From: VAZQ01 sp036557705
GTDB lineage: Bacteria > Pseudomonadota > Alphaproteobacteria > Rhizobiales > Xanthobacteraceae
Assembly (NCBI GenBank): GCA_036557705.1
Contig: DATBHB010000163.1
Coordinates: 1-64,000 of the forward strand
Direction: 5' to 3'
Length of the DNA stretch: 64,000 nt
Shown here: one piece after another, positions 1-7,630 of the stretch
Numbering within the stretch: position 1 is the stretch's first letter
Layout of the letters: each line of letters opens with the position of its first letter
The notes under the pieces: model-generated
The model's input: the letters and a program-made list of their open reading frames with translations, nothing else
Database searches by the model: none
What the model was told of the DNA's origin: nothing
Program-made: the position numbers and the translations under genes

Positions 1-144
1 ACGGCGCCGTGCGGTGCGCGCCTGCGCAGACCGAATCATCCGGCGAGGCTACGTCGGGCGATTCCTTCCTGTGAATCCCCTCAACACAATCTTCTTGAGC
101 TGTGACAAATTCGACTCAGTTGATTATGGATGGGCCCTTAGCTG

Positions 145-237
145 CATGCGAGCCTCGAAGGATGATCGGCTCGACTCACGGGCGTCATCCTTCGAGGCTC
201 GCACGCAAAAATGCGCGCTCGCGCCTCAGGATGACGG
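145..237. repeat. Palindromic intergenic repeat, family B
   Basis: This is an imperfect palindrome whose arms carry the words GCGAGCCTCGAAGGATGA and CCTCAGGATGACGG. The same words recur near 14.7, 28.8, 30.8 and 39.5 kb, with diverged forms near 15.8, 32.3 and 52.4 kb. It lies downstream of the converging minus-strand gene ending at 262, so it could act as an RNA hairpin at that 3' end. Nothing else recognisable is present in bases 1-261. Confidence 0.75.
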
Positions 238-261
238 CACGCGCGGGTATTCATTGGGGCA

Positions 262-1149
262 TCAAAAATCGGCCGTTGTCGCCCGCGGTATGGGGGCCGC
301 GATCGTGCCGGCAAAGAACGAGTTCGGATTCTGCGCGCAGATCAGTTCGTGCAGCGGGCCTTCCGGCGCGCTCGCGAGTTGGGCCAGGCGCTCGATCGGC
401 ATCTTCCGCACCGCCGCCTCGTATTGCCGGTAATGCTGAATGGCGTCCCAGGGCGTCGTAAAGGCGCCCGGGTCCTCGACGTGAACATTCGCTTCGAGCA
501 CCTTGCCGTCCTCGATCAGATGAAATCGCTCGACGACGTGAAGCTGTTTCGTATGCGGCGTTCCGAACCCATCCACCGGCGTCCGGTCGTCGATCCCGAT
601 CGTATCGACGACAAGCGAATCGCCTTCGTAGTGGCCGATCGATTCGCCGTACCAGGACGGCTTGAGGTTCGGCGAATGCTTATCGGTCAGGTAGACATGG
701 CGAACTTCCGGGTGACTCGCCAGGATCATCGCCACCTCCGTGGGTCCCTGAACGAAATACAACGGCTGCGTCATCGGTCGCAGCAGAAAGGCGAGAACGC
801 CGGACGGCCAGCAACTCGCCCAAGGATTCGGAGTCTCCTTTCCGGCAAGCACAAGCTCGTTGCGCTTGCGCACGACCTCCTTCGCCCAAGGCTGGAGAAT
901 GGGATTGTTGAGATCGGCGAGTTGCTCGGTCGGCTGCTTTCCGGTGACGCGGAACTCATCGTTGGTGACGTAGGGGCGGTTGGGGTCCTGCCGCACCGGG
1001 CCCGGGCCGCTCGGCGGCTGAATGAATTGCCGATTATACGCGTACCACCCGATGCCGGCGTCAGGCGCAAAGTCAGGCGGCGCCGCTTGGGCCAGCGTTG
1101 CAAGGTTCAAGCTTCCGGCGAGGCAGGCCGCTGCGCCAAGTCGACCCAT
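262..1149 (-). CDS. Secreted protein of unknown function (paralogue of the next gene)
   Basis: The product is about 295 residues. The start at 1149 is chosen because GGAGGA lies just upstream and the resulting N-terminus (MGRLGAAACLAGS...AQAAPP) is a good Sec signal peptide. The mature part has a Cys-Trp-Pro segment followed by the motifs YGESIGHYEGDSLVVDT and VVERF, and a PWDA segment near the end. The neighbour at 1390-2220 has the matching motifs (CIPEGMP, GYSIGKW, TRPW), so the two look like diverged copies of one uncharacterised exported family. They follow a secreted bicupin on the same strand and may share its transcript. I do not recognise an enzymatic function. Confidence 0.75.
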   Translation of the reverse strand: MGRLGAAACLAGSLNLATLAQAAPPDFAPDAGIGWYAYNRQFIQPPSGPGPVRQDPNRPYVTNDEFRVTGKQPTEQLADLNNPILQPWAKEVVRKRNELVLAGKETPNPWASCWPSGVLAFLLRPMTQPLYFVQGPTEVAMILASHPEVRHVYLTDKHSPNLKPSWYGESIGHYEGDSLVVDTIGIDDRTPVDGFGTPHTKQLHVVERFHLIEDGKVLEANVHVEDPGAFTTPWDAIQHYRQYEAAVRKMPIERLAQLASAPEGPLHELICAQNPNSFFAGTIAAPIPRATTADF

Positions 1150-1389
1150 GAAACATCCTCCATACCTCGGCATCTATCTCTCCCATCAAGCCACTATCGA
1201 CCGGATCATACCCACCTCGGCCGCGAAATTCGAGGCTCGCGGAGACTACCTCTTCTCCGCTTGCCGTCCATTACCTCTTGCCGCGAGCGGCGAGAGGTCG
1301 GACCGCTTCAGCGATCCGAGTGAGGGGCGCTATCCACCCCGGGCTCTTGCCGGCTGCTTCTCACCCGCCGCATTCATATTTCCTGCAAA

Positions 1390-2220
1390 TCACTTTCCTG
1401 CTGCATCAAAGTATTTCAAATCCGGCGGCGCCTGGCCCTTCCTGGTAGGCATCAACAAACCGTCGGCACTGCGAAAATAGTCGGCGCTGCCGATACGGAT
1501 GTGATCGTTGTGCTCGGCGCACACGAACTCGACCCATGCCGGATTTCGATTGCGCCGATAGATTTTGTCCACCGCCCACGGCCGGGTCAGCGCGTGGTCG
1601 ATGGTCGTGACCCGATCGTGAAGCAGGTTCGGGTCCTTCCCATCGAGATAGATGAGCTCCTGCACCACGGTCTGATTGTCCGCGTGCAGCGGGATGCCGC
1701 TCGGATCGAACACGCGCGGTCCCTTGAACGCGCGTGTCTCGATTGCGAGCGCGTCATAGCGGCCGTCGCCGTCGCGGTCGATCCATTTGCCGATCGAATA
1801 ACCCAAGAAGCTCGGCTCTGCATCTTTGCGCCAATCGCGCCCGTCGGTATAGACCCGGCGCCACATGTTGAAATATTCAATAATAAGGTAAGTGAGCTTG
1901 GGTGTTGTGATGATTTCCATCGGCATGATGACGTTCATCGCCCGCGGCATGCCCTCGGGGATGCAGGTATAGGTCGGATCGGTGCCCTGACCGCCCTGTT
2001 TCTGGTCGGCCAGGTTGTCCTCGTAGATCTTCTGGTATTCGGCTGTCAGCGGCGCCCCTTGTCCGAGATCGCGCGGCTTGCTCGGGTCCCAGCGCGCGTC
2101 GCCGGTGCGCGCCCACTGTCCTTTCCAGTCCGGATATTGCGCGTCAAACGCGCGGGCGGCGTTCACTGCAGCGAACGCGGCAGCGAACGCAAGAGCGCCG
2201 ATAAAAGGTCGTGGAAACAT
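1390..2220 (-). CDS. Secreted protein of unknown function with a calcium-loop-like motif
   Basis: The product is about 276 residues. The start at 2220 gives a clean signal peptide (MFPRPFIGALAFAAAFAAV...ARA) with a purine-rich GGGGAG upstream; a longer reading frame to 2469 only overlaps the preceding gene. A single Cys lies in TCIPEGMPRAM, then RRVYTDGRDW, then GYSIGKWIDRDGDGRYD. That last stretch has the D-x-D-x-D-G spacing of an EF-hand-like Ca-binding loop (inference). It starts 28 bases after the bicupin stop, so co-transcription is likely. It resembles the protein at 262-1149; the role is unknown. Confidence 0.75.
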   Translation of the reverse strand: MFPRPFIGALAFAAAFAAVNAARAFDAQYPDWKGQWARTGDARWDPSKPRDLGQGAPLTAEYQKIYEDNLADQKQGGQGTDPTYTCIPEGMPRAMNVIMPMEIITTPKLTYLIIEYFNMWRRVYTDGRDWRKDAEPSFLGYSIGKWIDRDGDGRYDALAIETRAFKGPRVFDPSGIPLHADNQTVVQELIYLDGKDPNLLHDRVTTIDHALTRPWAVDKIYRRNRNPAWVEFVCAEHNDHIRIGSADYFRSADGLLMPTRKGQAPPDLKYFDAAGK

Positions 2221-2248
2221 GAGGCGTTCTCCCCTAGCTTCGGCCAGG

Positions 2249-3493
2249 TTACTCCGGCATGATTTCAGGTTTGTTGTTGGGGAATTTCGCGATCGTTGCC
2301 GCATCCACATTGAGGTGCTGCGCCACCAGCTCCGGCGGCGTATGGGTGAGCCAATCCGACAGCGACACGTCGGCGAAATACGGGCTCCTGAACACTTCCA
2401 GAAACACAAGGTCGCTATCGCCTGTATTTTTGATGTAGTGCCCGTTGCTGCGCTTGACGTACCCGACATCGCCCGGGTTGAAGTCCATGGTGACGGCCTT
2501 CGGCCCGGTGTTGAACACCGTCATGCGTCCTTTTCCCTTGATCCAATATTGCCACTCGTCCGCATTTGGGTGCCAGTGCATCTCACGCAGCGCTCCGGGA
2601 CGCAGCGTCACCATCGCGGCCGCGATGGTCTTTGCGACCACGAAATTGCGGCTGTCCGCGATCCGCACCTCCCCGCCCCTGGTCTGGCGAGTGGGCGGCA
2701 TTGAACCGAGCGAGAAAGTGTACGGGTTGGGCGGAAAACCTGCCGGCGCTCTCACTGCGGCGCGGTCAGCGTCGAGGGACCCGGGCATCTTGCCCTGGAA
2801 AATATAGAGCTGGTGCAGCGGAATTTTTGCAAATGTATCGGGCGGCACGCCGAAGTTTTCGGCCAATATGTCCGGAGGCGTGTGCGCAAGCCAGTCCGTG
2901 AGCAGCAGAGTGTTGAACTCCGTTGCCTTGCCGTCGTCGAAAGCGAGGATGAACTCGCAGCCGTCCGGACCAAGCCCCTGGAGCGAGTGCGGCAACCCGG
3001 CGGGGAAATACCAGAGGTCGTTCTCCTTGACATCGGCCACATAGGCTCGGCCTTCCTCGTCGAGGACCGTAACCCGGCAATTCCCGTAGGACATGAACCC
3101 CCATTCGGCGGCCAGGTGCCAGTGCATTTCCCGGATGCCTCCGGCCGTCAACCGCATGTCGACGCCGGAAATGGTCTCCGAAATGGCAAAATCGGCTTGC
3201 GTGACCTGGCGCGCCCAGCCCCCGTTCTGGATCCGCTTTGGCGAATTATTGAACGAGGCCCAGAACATCGGCATGTCGCCGACATCGGTCGCCGGCGGCG
3301 ACTGGGCTGAGGGAAACTCCCTGGCGATGGCCGGATTGCTTGGCCCCGGGTCGGCGAGGCTCGCCGGATTCTGTGCATTGACCGCGCCCTGGGGCGGCTC
3401 GTCCGGGTTGCCGAAGGTTGCGGGCTGCGCAGTTGCTGCCGTAGTCATGGCCGTTGTCGCCGCAACTGCCAACATCTCACGCCTCGATAACAT
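2249..3493 (-). CDS. oxdC: Oxalate decarboxylase-like secreted bicupin
   Basis: The product is about 414 residues with two cupin domains. Domain 1 has HWH at residues 124-126, Glu130 and His169; domain 2 has HWH at 306-308, Glu313 and His352. These match the two Mn sites of Bacillus OxdC, which converts oxalate to formate and CO2. The mobile lid, SENST in the Bacillus enzyme, reads TEFNT at 191-195 and keeps the catalytic Glu. The start at 3493 follows GGGAG and opens with SRREMLAV, a twin-arginine-type signal, so export after cytoplasmic folding is likely. It is divergent from carbonic anhydrase with at most about 30 bases between start codons. Activity on oxalate is inferred from family only. 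Confidence 0.85.
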   Translation of the reverse strand: MLSRREMLAVAATTAMTTAATAQPATFGNPDEPPQGAVNAQNPASLADPGPSNPAIAREFPSAQSPPATDVGDMPMFWASFNNSPKRIQNGGWARQVTQADFAISETISGVDMRLTAGGIREMHWHLAAEWGFMSYGNCRVTVLDEEGRAYVADVKENDLWYFPAGLPHSLQGLGPDGCEFILAFDDGKATEFNTLLLTDWLAHTPPDILAENFGVPPDTFAKIPLHQLYIFQGKMPGSLDADRAAVRAPAGFPPNPYTFSLGSMPPTRQTRGGEVRIADSRNFVVAKTIAAAMVTLRPGALREMHWHPNADEWQYWIKGKGRMTVFNTGPKAVTMDFNPGDVGYVKRSNGHYIKNTGDSDLVFLEVFRSPYFADVSLSDWLTHTPPELVAQHLNVDAATIAKFPNNKPEIMPE

Positions 3494-3523
3494 CGCGCAC
3501 TCCCTGTTTTGATGAGGAAATGG

Positions 3524-4141
3524 ATGCACAAGAAGGGTCCCGACGATCTCCTTGCCGCGAATAGCAAATGGTCGCAGGAGCGGACCGCAGCAGACCCCGG
3601 CTATTTTGAACGCCTATCCGCCTTGCAGGCACCCGAGTTCCTGTGGATCGGCTGTTCCGACAGCCGAGTGCCAGCGAATGTCATCACCGGCCTCGATCCT
3701 GGCGAGGTCTTCGTACACCGCAATGTTGCGAATATTGTCTATCCGGCTGACCTCAATTGCATGTCGGTTCTTCAATTCGCAGTCGAGACGCTCAAGGTCA
3801 AGCACGTGATCGTGTGCGGACACTACGGCTGCGGCGGTATCGGCGCCGCCGCTGACGGCTCGCAGCACGGCCTGATTGCGCATTGGCTCGCCCCGGTGCG
3901 TGACCTGTTTCACGAGCACCGGCAAGAGCTCGGTGCGCTCCCGACCGCGAAGGCTCGCCTCGACCGCGTTTGTGAGCTCAACGTCCTTAAGCAGGTGCGC
4001 TCCCTTTGCGACTCGCCGATAATCAGAACCGCCTGGGAGCGTGGCCAAGCCCTTGCCGTACACGGCTGGATCTATGGACTGGACGACGGCCGGCTGCGCA
4101 ATCTTAACTGCAGCCGCATCGGAACCGAGGCAGTGTCATGA
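3524..4141 (+). CDS. Beta-class carbonic anhydrase
   Basis: The product is about 205 residues and catalyses reversible CO2 hydration. Zinc ligands and catalytic dyad are visible as CSDSR (Cys44, Asp46, Arg48) and CGHYGCGG (His100, Cys103). There is no signal peptide, so it is cytoplasmic. The ATG at 3524 has GAGGAAA just upstream; ATG 3512 or TTG 3509 are possible but would nearly abut the divergent bicupin start. Its stop overlaps the next start (ATGA at 4138-4141), implying translational coupling with the binding-domain/channel fusion. It may deal with CO2 from oxalate decarboxylation or supply bicarbonate; both are inferences. Confidence 0.93.
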   Translation: MHKKGPDDLLAANSKWSQERTAADPGYFERLSALQAPEFLWIGCSDSRVPANVITGLDPGEVFVHRNVANIVYPADLNCMSVLQFAVETLKVKHVIVCGHYGCGGIGAAADGSQHGLIAHWLAPVRDLFHEHRQELGALPTAKARLDRVCELNVLKQVRSLCDSPIIRTAWERGQALAVHGWIYGLDDGRLRNLNCSRIGTEAVS

Positions 4142-5694
4142 TGCAACTATGGCGCGCCGGCAGGCATTCCGGTCGAGCCGCACATTGGTTAGCCAAGCTC
4201 ATCCTCCCATGCCTTTTGCTGGCGAGTATCGCAAGCGCACAAACCGCTCCCGGGCCTGAGCGGATTTCCGAGACAGCGCGCCTTCGCGGCGGCTGGTATC
4301 CGTGGGATCCTTATCAGTACCGCGATTACAAGCGCGGGATTCCGGTCCTGACCGGCTTTGACGTGGAAATCGAGCGGGCGCTCGCGCGGATCATGAACGT
4401 GGAAATACTCCTGCCGGAAATCGCCTGGAAAGATCATCTGGCGGCACTCGCCGCCGGGACCGCGGATATCGCGGCGGGCGCGACGTTGAGCGAGGAGCGC
4501 GCCGGCTATGCATATTTCTCAAAACCATATCGAACCGAGACGGACGTCCTGATCCTGCCCAGGGGCGCCGCCCGCCGATATCCTTTCCGCACCATCGAGC
4601 AGATGCTCGACAGCTTCGCGAAGCGGAAGTTTCGTCTCGGCGTTGTGGCCGGGTTCGTCTATGCGGACAAGAGCGTCAACGCTTTTATTGAGGATCCGGC
4701 TCACCGCGATCAGATCTTTCCGGCCGCCACCGACGCCCAGAACCTGCGCAATCTCCTGGCCGGCGGCATTGACGGCTTTCTGGCCGATCGTATCGCTGCT
4801 GCTACTACCGCTTGGCGCACGCACGAGGGAGCGCGCATCGAAGAGCACCCGTTGCGCTTTTCTACCGACATTCATTTGATGCTGAGCCGCGCGACGCAGA
4901 CGCCGCAGATGTTGGCTCGTGTCAATGCCGCAATCGACGAGCTGCGGCGCAGCGGTGAATTTCGCCGCATTGCTGACTTCTACGCGTTGCCAGTGCTGAT
5001 CAATCAAACTCTCGACAGCGGCTGGTTCCGCTTTCTTGCCTTCATCGGCACCGTGGCTTTCGCCCTTTCCGGGGTGGTGCTTGCCTACGCTGGCGAATAC
5101 ACGCTGTTCGGCGCATTGATCCTTGCCAGCCTCCCGGCGGTCGGCGGCGGCGTGGTGCGCGACCTCATCTTGCAGCGGGAGCCACTGGGAATCGTGCGCA
5201 GCCCCGAGCCGCTGCTCACCGTCTTCGGCACGGTGCTCGCCGGGATGCTGGTGATCAAGATCATGTCCCGCTTTCAAACCGATCTGGTGAACAAATATTT
5301 GCAGTCACGATCGAGTCCCGCCGTCCAACTGATCGAAATGTTCGACGCCATCGGTCTCGCCGCCTTTACGGTCGTCGGCGTCGTGGTGGTGCTCGACACT
5401 TCGGCCCAGCCTCTGTGGCTGTGGGGCCCGATTGCAGCCGCAGTAACCAGTTCGTTTGGGGGCCTCATTCGCGACCTCTTTCGCCATGACCGCGTGACGG
5501 CGAACCTGCGCGGAGAACTCTATCCCGAAATTGCCGTGCTCTGGGGCTTTGCGCTTGCGATATTTCTGCAATGGGAAGGCGAGCGATTGCAGCCGGATGA
5601 GATCAGCCTGGGTATCATCGTCACGATGCTGGGCGCATTCTCGATGCGGATCGTTGCGATTGCCCGCGGAATGAAGGGCTGGTCGTATGTTTGA
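4138..5694 (+). CDS. Solute-binding domain (SBP_bac_3) fused to a TRIC-type cation channel
   Basis: The product is 518 residues. Residues 1-35 are a signal or anchor segment. Residues about 48-285 are a family-3 amino-acid-type binding domain (GFDVEIERALA, GTADIAAGATLSEER with Arg121, YFSKPY, acidic GIDGFLADR in the second lobe). Residues about 297-512 are a TRIC/UPF0126 membrane domain with about seven hydrophobic spans and the two duplicated motifs GGGVVRDL (336-343) and GGLIRDL (441-447). TRIC proteins form trimeric K+-permeable channels. A periplasmic ligand domain joined directly to a channel suggests a ligand-gated channel, analogous in layout to bacterial glutamate-receptor channels (inference). 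It is coupled by a four-base overlap to carbonic anhydrase. Confidence 0.9.
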   Translation: MMQLWRAGRHSGRAAHWLAKLILPCLLLASIASAQTAPGPERISETARLRGGWYPWDPYQYRDYKRGIPVLTGFDVEIERALARIMNVEILLPEIAWKDHLAALAAGTADIAAGATLSEERAGYAYFSKPYRTETDVLILPRGAARRYPFRTIEQMLDSFAKRKFRLGVVAGFVYADKSVNAFIEDPAHRDQIFPAATDAQNLRNLLAGGIDGFLADRIAAATTAWRTHEGARIEEHPLRFSTDIHLMLSRATQTPQMLARVNAAIDELRRSGEFRRIADFYALPVLINQTLDSGWFRFLAFIGTVAFALSGVVLAYAGEYTLFGALILASLPAVGGGVVRDLILQREPLGIVRSPEPLLTVFGTVLAGMLVIKIMSRFQTDLVNKYLQSRSSPAVQLIEMFDAIGLAAFTVVGVVVVLDTSAQPLWLWGPIAAAVTSSFGGLIRDLFRHDRVTANLRGELYPEIAVLWGFALAIFLQWEGERLQPDEISLGIIVTMLGAFSMRIVAIARGMKGWSYV

Positions 5695-5705
5695 GTGATG
5701 AACTC

Positions 5706-5872
5706 GTAGGGTGGGCAAAATCGTTCGCCGAAGCTTTCTACCCGCTCTGATCGTAGCGGCGATTTTGCCCACGCCGTCGACCTCTCGGAGTTACGACAGC
5801 GTGGGCAAAAGCGCGCGGGAACATCCTCCATCCACTTAGCAAAACAAATACGCGCGCTTTTGCCCACCCTAC
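5706..5872. repeat. Composite palindromic repeat, family A
   Basis: It opens with GTAGGGTGGGCAAAA and closes with TTTTGCCCACCCTAC, with internal inverted copies of GTGGGCAAAA. It fills nearly the whole gap between the convergent channel and zwf genes. Other copies lie at 7478, 17520, 18509, 35715, 55160 and 59477. It may fold at both 3' ends. Confidence 0.85.
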
Positions 5873-5884
5873 GAAGAACTATCC

Positions 5885-7450
5885 TCAATCCAGCGGCCGC
5901 CAGGCGCGGCCATCGCGTGCAAGCAACTCGTCCGCCGCCGTCGGGCCGCTGCTGCCGGCGGCGTAATTCGGAAAACCGTCGGGCGGGTTGTGTGCCCAGG
6001 CATCGAGTATCGGCTGCACCGCTTGCCAACCCGCCTCGATATTGTCGGCGCGCTGGAAAAGCATGGCGTCGCCGATCATGCAGTCGTAAATCAGCGTCTC
6101 ATAGCCGGTGCTGGGCGCCATCTTGAAATAGTCCTTGTAACAGAAATTCATCTTGACGCTGTCGAGGGTGACGGCGGGACCGGGGTGCTTCGCGGCGAAT
6201 TCCAGCGCAATTGCTTCATCGGGCGCGATGCTGAGAATCATCCAATTGGGATGCATTCGCTCGACGTCAGTACCGCGAAACAATGAATACGGCGCCTGAT
6301 GGAACAGGATGGCGATCTCGGTCCGCCGCTCCTTGAGGTATTTCCCGGTGCGCAGATAGAACGGCACACCGGCCCAACGCCAATTATCGATGTTGAGCTT
6401 GCAGGCGACGAAGGTTTCGGTGTTCGATTGGGGGGCTACGTCGGGCTCCTGCCGATAGGCGTTGGCGCGTTTGCCCAGAACCGTGCCGGCGCCGTATTGG
6501 CCGCGCACGGCGTTCTTGAGCGCCTCCGCTTCCGACATCTCACGTATCGCACTGATCACTTCAGCCTTTTTGTCGCGCACGTCTTCGGCATCGAACGAGA
6601 TCGGCGGTTCCATCGCGGTCATTGCCAGCAGCTGAAACAAATGGTTGGGCACCATGTCGCGCAGCGCGCCGGCAGTCTCATAGAATTTCCCGCGCCGCTC
6701 GACACCGACCGTCTCAGCTGCCGTGATCTGCACATGGTCGATATGCCCGCGATTCCAGATCGGCTCGAACAATCCGTTAGCGAAACGAAGCGCCATTACG
6801 TTCTGCACCGTTTCCTTGCCCAGGAAATGGTCGATGCGATAGATCTGGTGCTCGGCGAGGGTCTGGAGAATGTGCGCGTTGAGCGCCTTGGCGGAATTAA
6901 CGTCGTGCCCGAACGGCTTCTCGATCACGACGCGCCGCCACTGTCCCTCCTTCTCTTTCGTCAGCGCCGCGGCTCCCAGCGCTGACACGGCCGTGCCGAA
7001 AAACCGATCGGCGATCGCAAGATAGAAGAGATAATTGCCTGCGGTACCGGCTTTGCTGTCCAAATCGGCCAAATGCTCGCCGAGGCGCCGGTAGAGCGCC
7101 GGATCGTTCAAATCACCTTGCACGTAAGTCATGCGATCCGTGAGCCATCGCCAAGCCGCCTCATCGATGCGATCGACGTGAAACTCGCCGCCGCTCTGGG
7201 TAACGAGTTCATTCATCATCTGCCGCAGCCGGCTCGCCCAATCGGCTGCCGTCATTGAAATGAGATCGACCCCGACAAGCTGAAATTGGCTGTTGAGACG
7301 CCCCTCATGGGCGAGTTCATAGAGGGCCGGCACGACGAGACGTTTGGTGAGATCGCCGCCCGCCCCGAAGATCGCCATGGCGCAGGGCGGCGCCACGGGC
7401 GCCTTCTTGGCAGCCGTAGCCCGCTCATCTTTCCTACTCACGTCCTGCAT
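5885..7450 (-). CDS. zwf: Glucose-6-phosphate 1-dehydrogenase
   Basis: The product is about 521 residues and oxidises glucose-6-phosphate to 6-phosphogluconolactone with NADP. The nucleotide-binding motif AIFGAGGDLTKR is near the N-terminus and the substrate/active-site signature RIDHFLGKETVQN is in the middle. The start at 7450 (MQDVSRKDE) has a GGAG eight bases upstream; longer frames run through the upstream family-A repeat. It is the last gene of a tal-pgi-zwf run. No 6-phosphogluconolactonase, edd or gnd gene lies beside it in this window. Confidence 0.96.
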   Translation of the reverse strand: MQDVSRKDERATAAKKAPVAPPCAMAIFGAGGDLTKRLVVPALYELAHEGRLNSQFQLVGVDLISMTAADWASRLRQMMNELVTQSGGEFHVDRIDEAAWRWLTDRMTYVQGDLNDPALYRRLGEHLADLDSKAGTAGNYLFYLAIADRFFGTAVSALGAAALTKEKEGQWRRVVIEKPFGHDVNSAKALNAHILQTLAEHQIYRIDHFLGKETVQNVMALRFANGLFEPIWNRGHIDHVQITAAETVGVERRGKFYETAGALRDMVPNHLFQLLAMTAMEPPISFDAEDVRDKKAEVISAIREMSEAEALKNAVRGQYGAGTVLGKRANAYRQEPDVAPQSNTETFVACKLNIDNWRWAGVPFYLRTGKYLKERRTEIAILFHQAPYSLFRGTDVERMHPNWMILSIAPDEAIALEFAAKHPGPAVTLDSVKMNFCYKDYFKMAPSTGYETLIYDCMIGDAMLFQRADNIEAGWQAVQPILDAWAHNPPDGFPNYAAGSSGPTAADELLARDGRAWRPLD

Positions 7451-7477
7451 CTGAGCATCTCCGAAGGGTTTTACTCC

Positions 7478-7600
7478 GTAGGGTGGGCAAAGGCGTACGC
7501 GCTCCAGCGCGTACGCCGTGCCCACGCCACGGTGGCACGGCGCTATTTTCTACTTGTCGCCGCGGGTCGTGCGTGTGGACCGCGCCTTTGCCCACCCTAC
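7478..7600. repeat. Palindromic repeat, family A
   Basis: This copy (GTAGGGTGGGCAAAG ... CTTTGCCCACCCTAC) occupies most of the pgi-zwf gap. It may form a hairpin in the intergenic mRNA and uncouple expression of the two genes. Confidence 0.85.
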
Positions 7601-7630
7601 GGAACTACACCCGAGCACTCCAGCGCAAGG

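Noticed and set aside
1174..1389. Small gene in the gap between the two exported proteins
   Set aside because: No ribosome-binding site or coherent frame; short frames there are antisense continuations.
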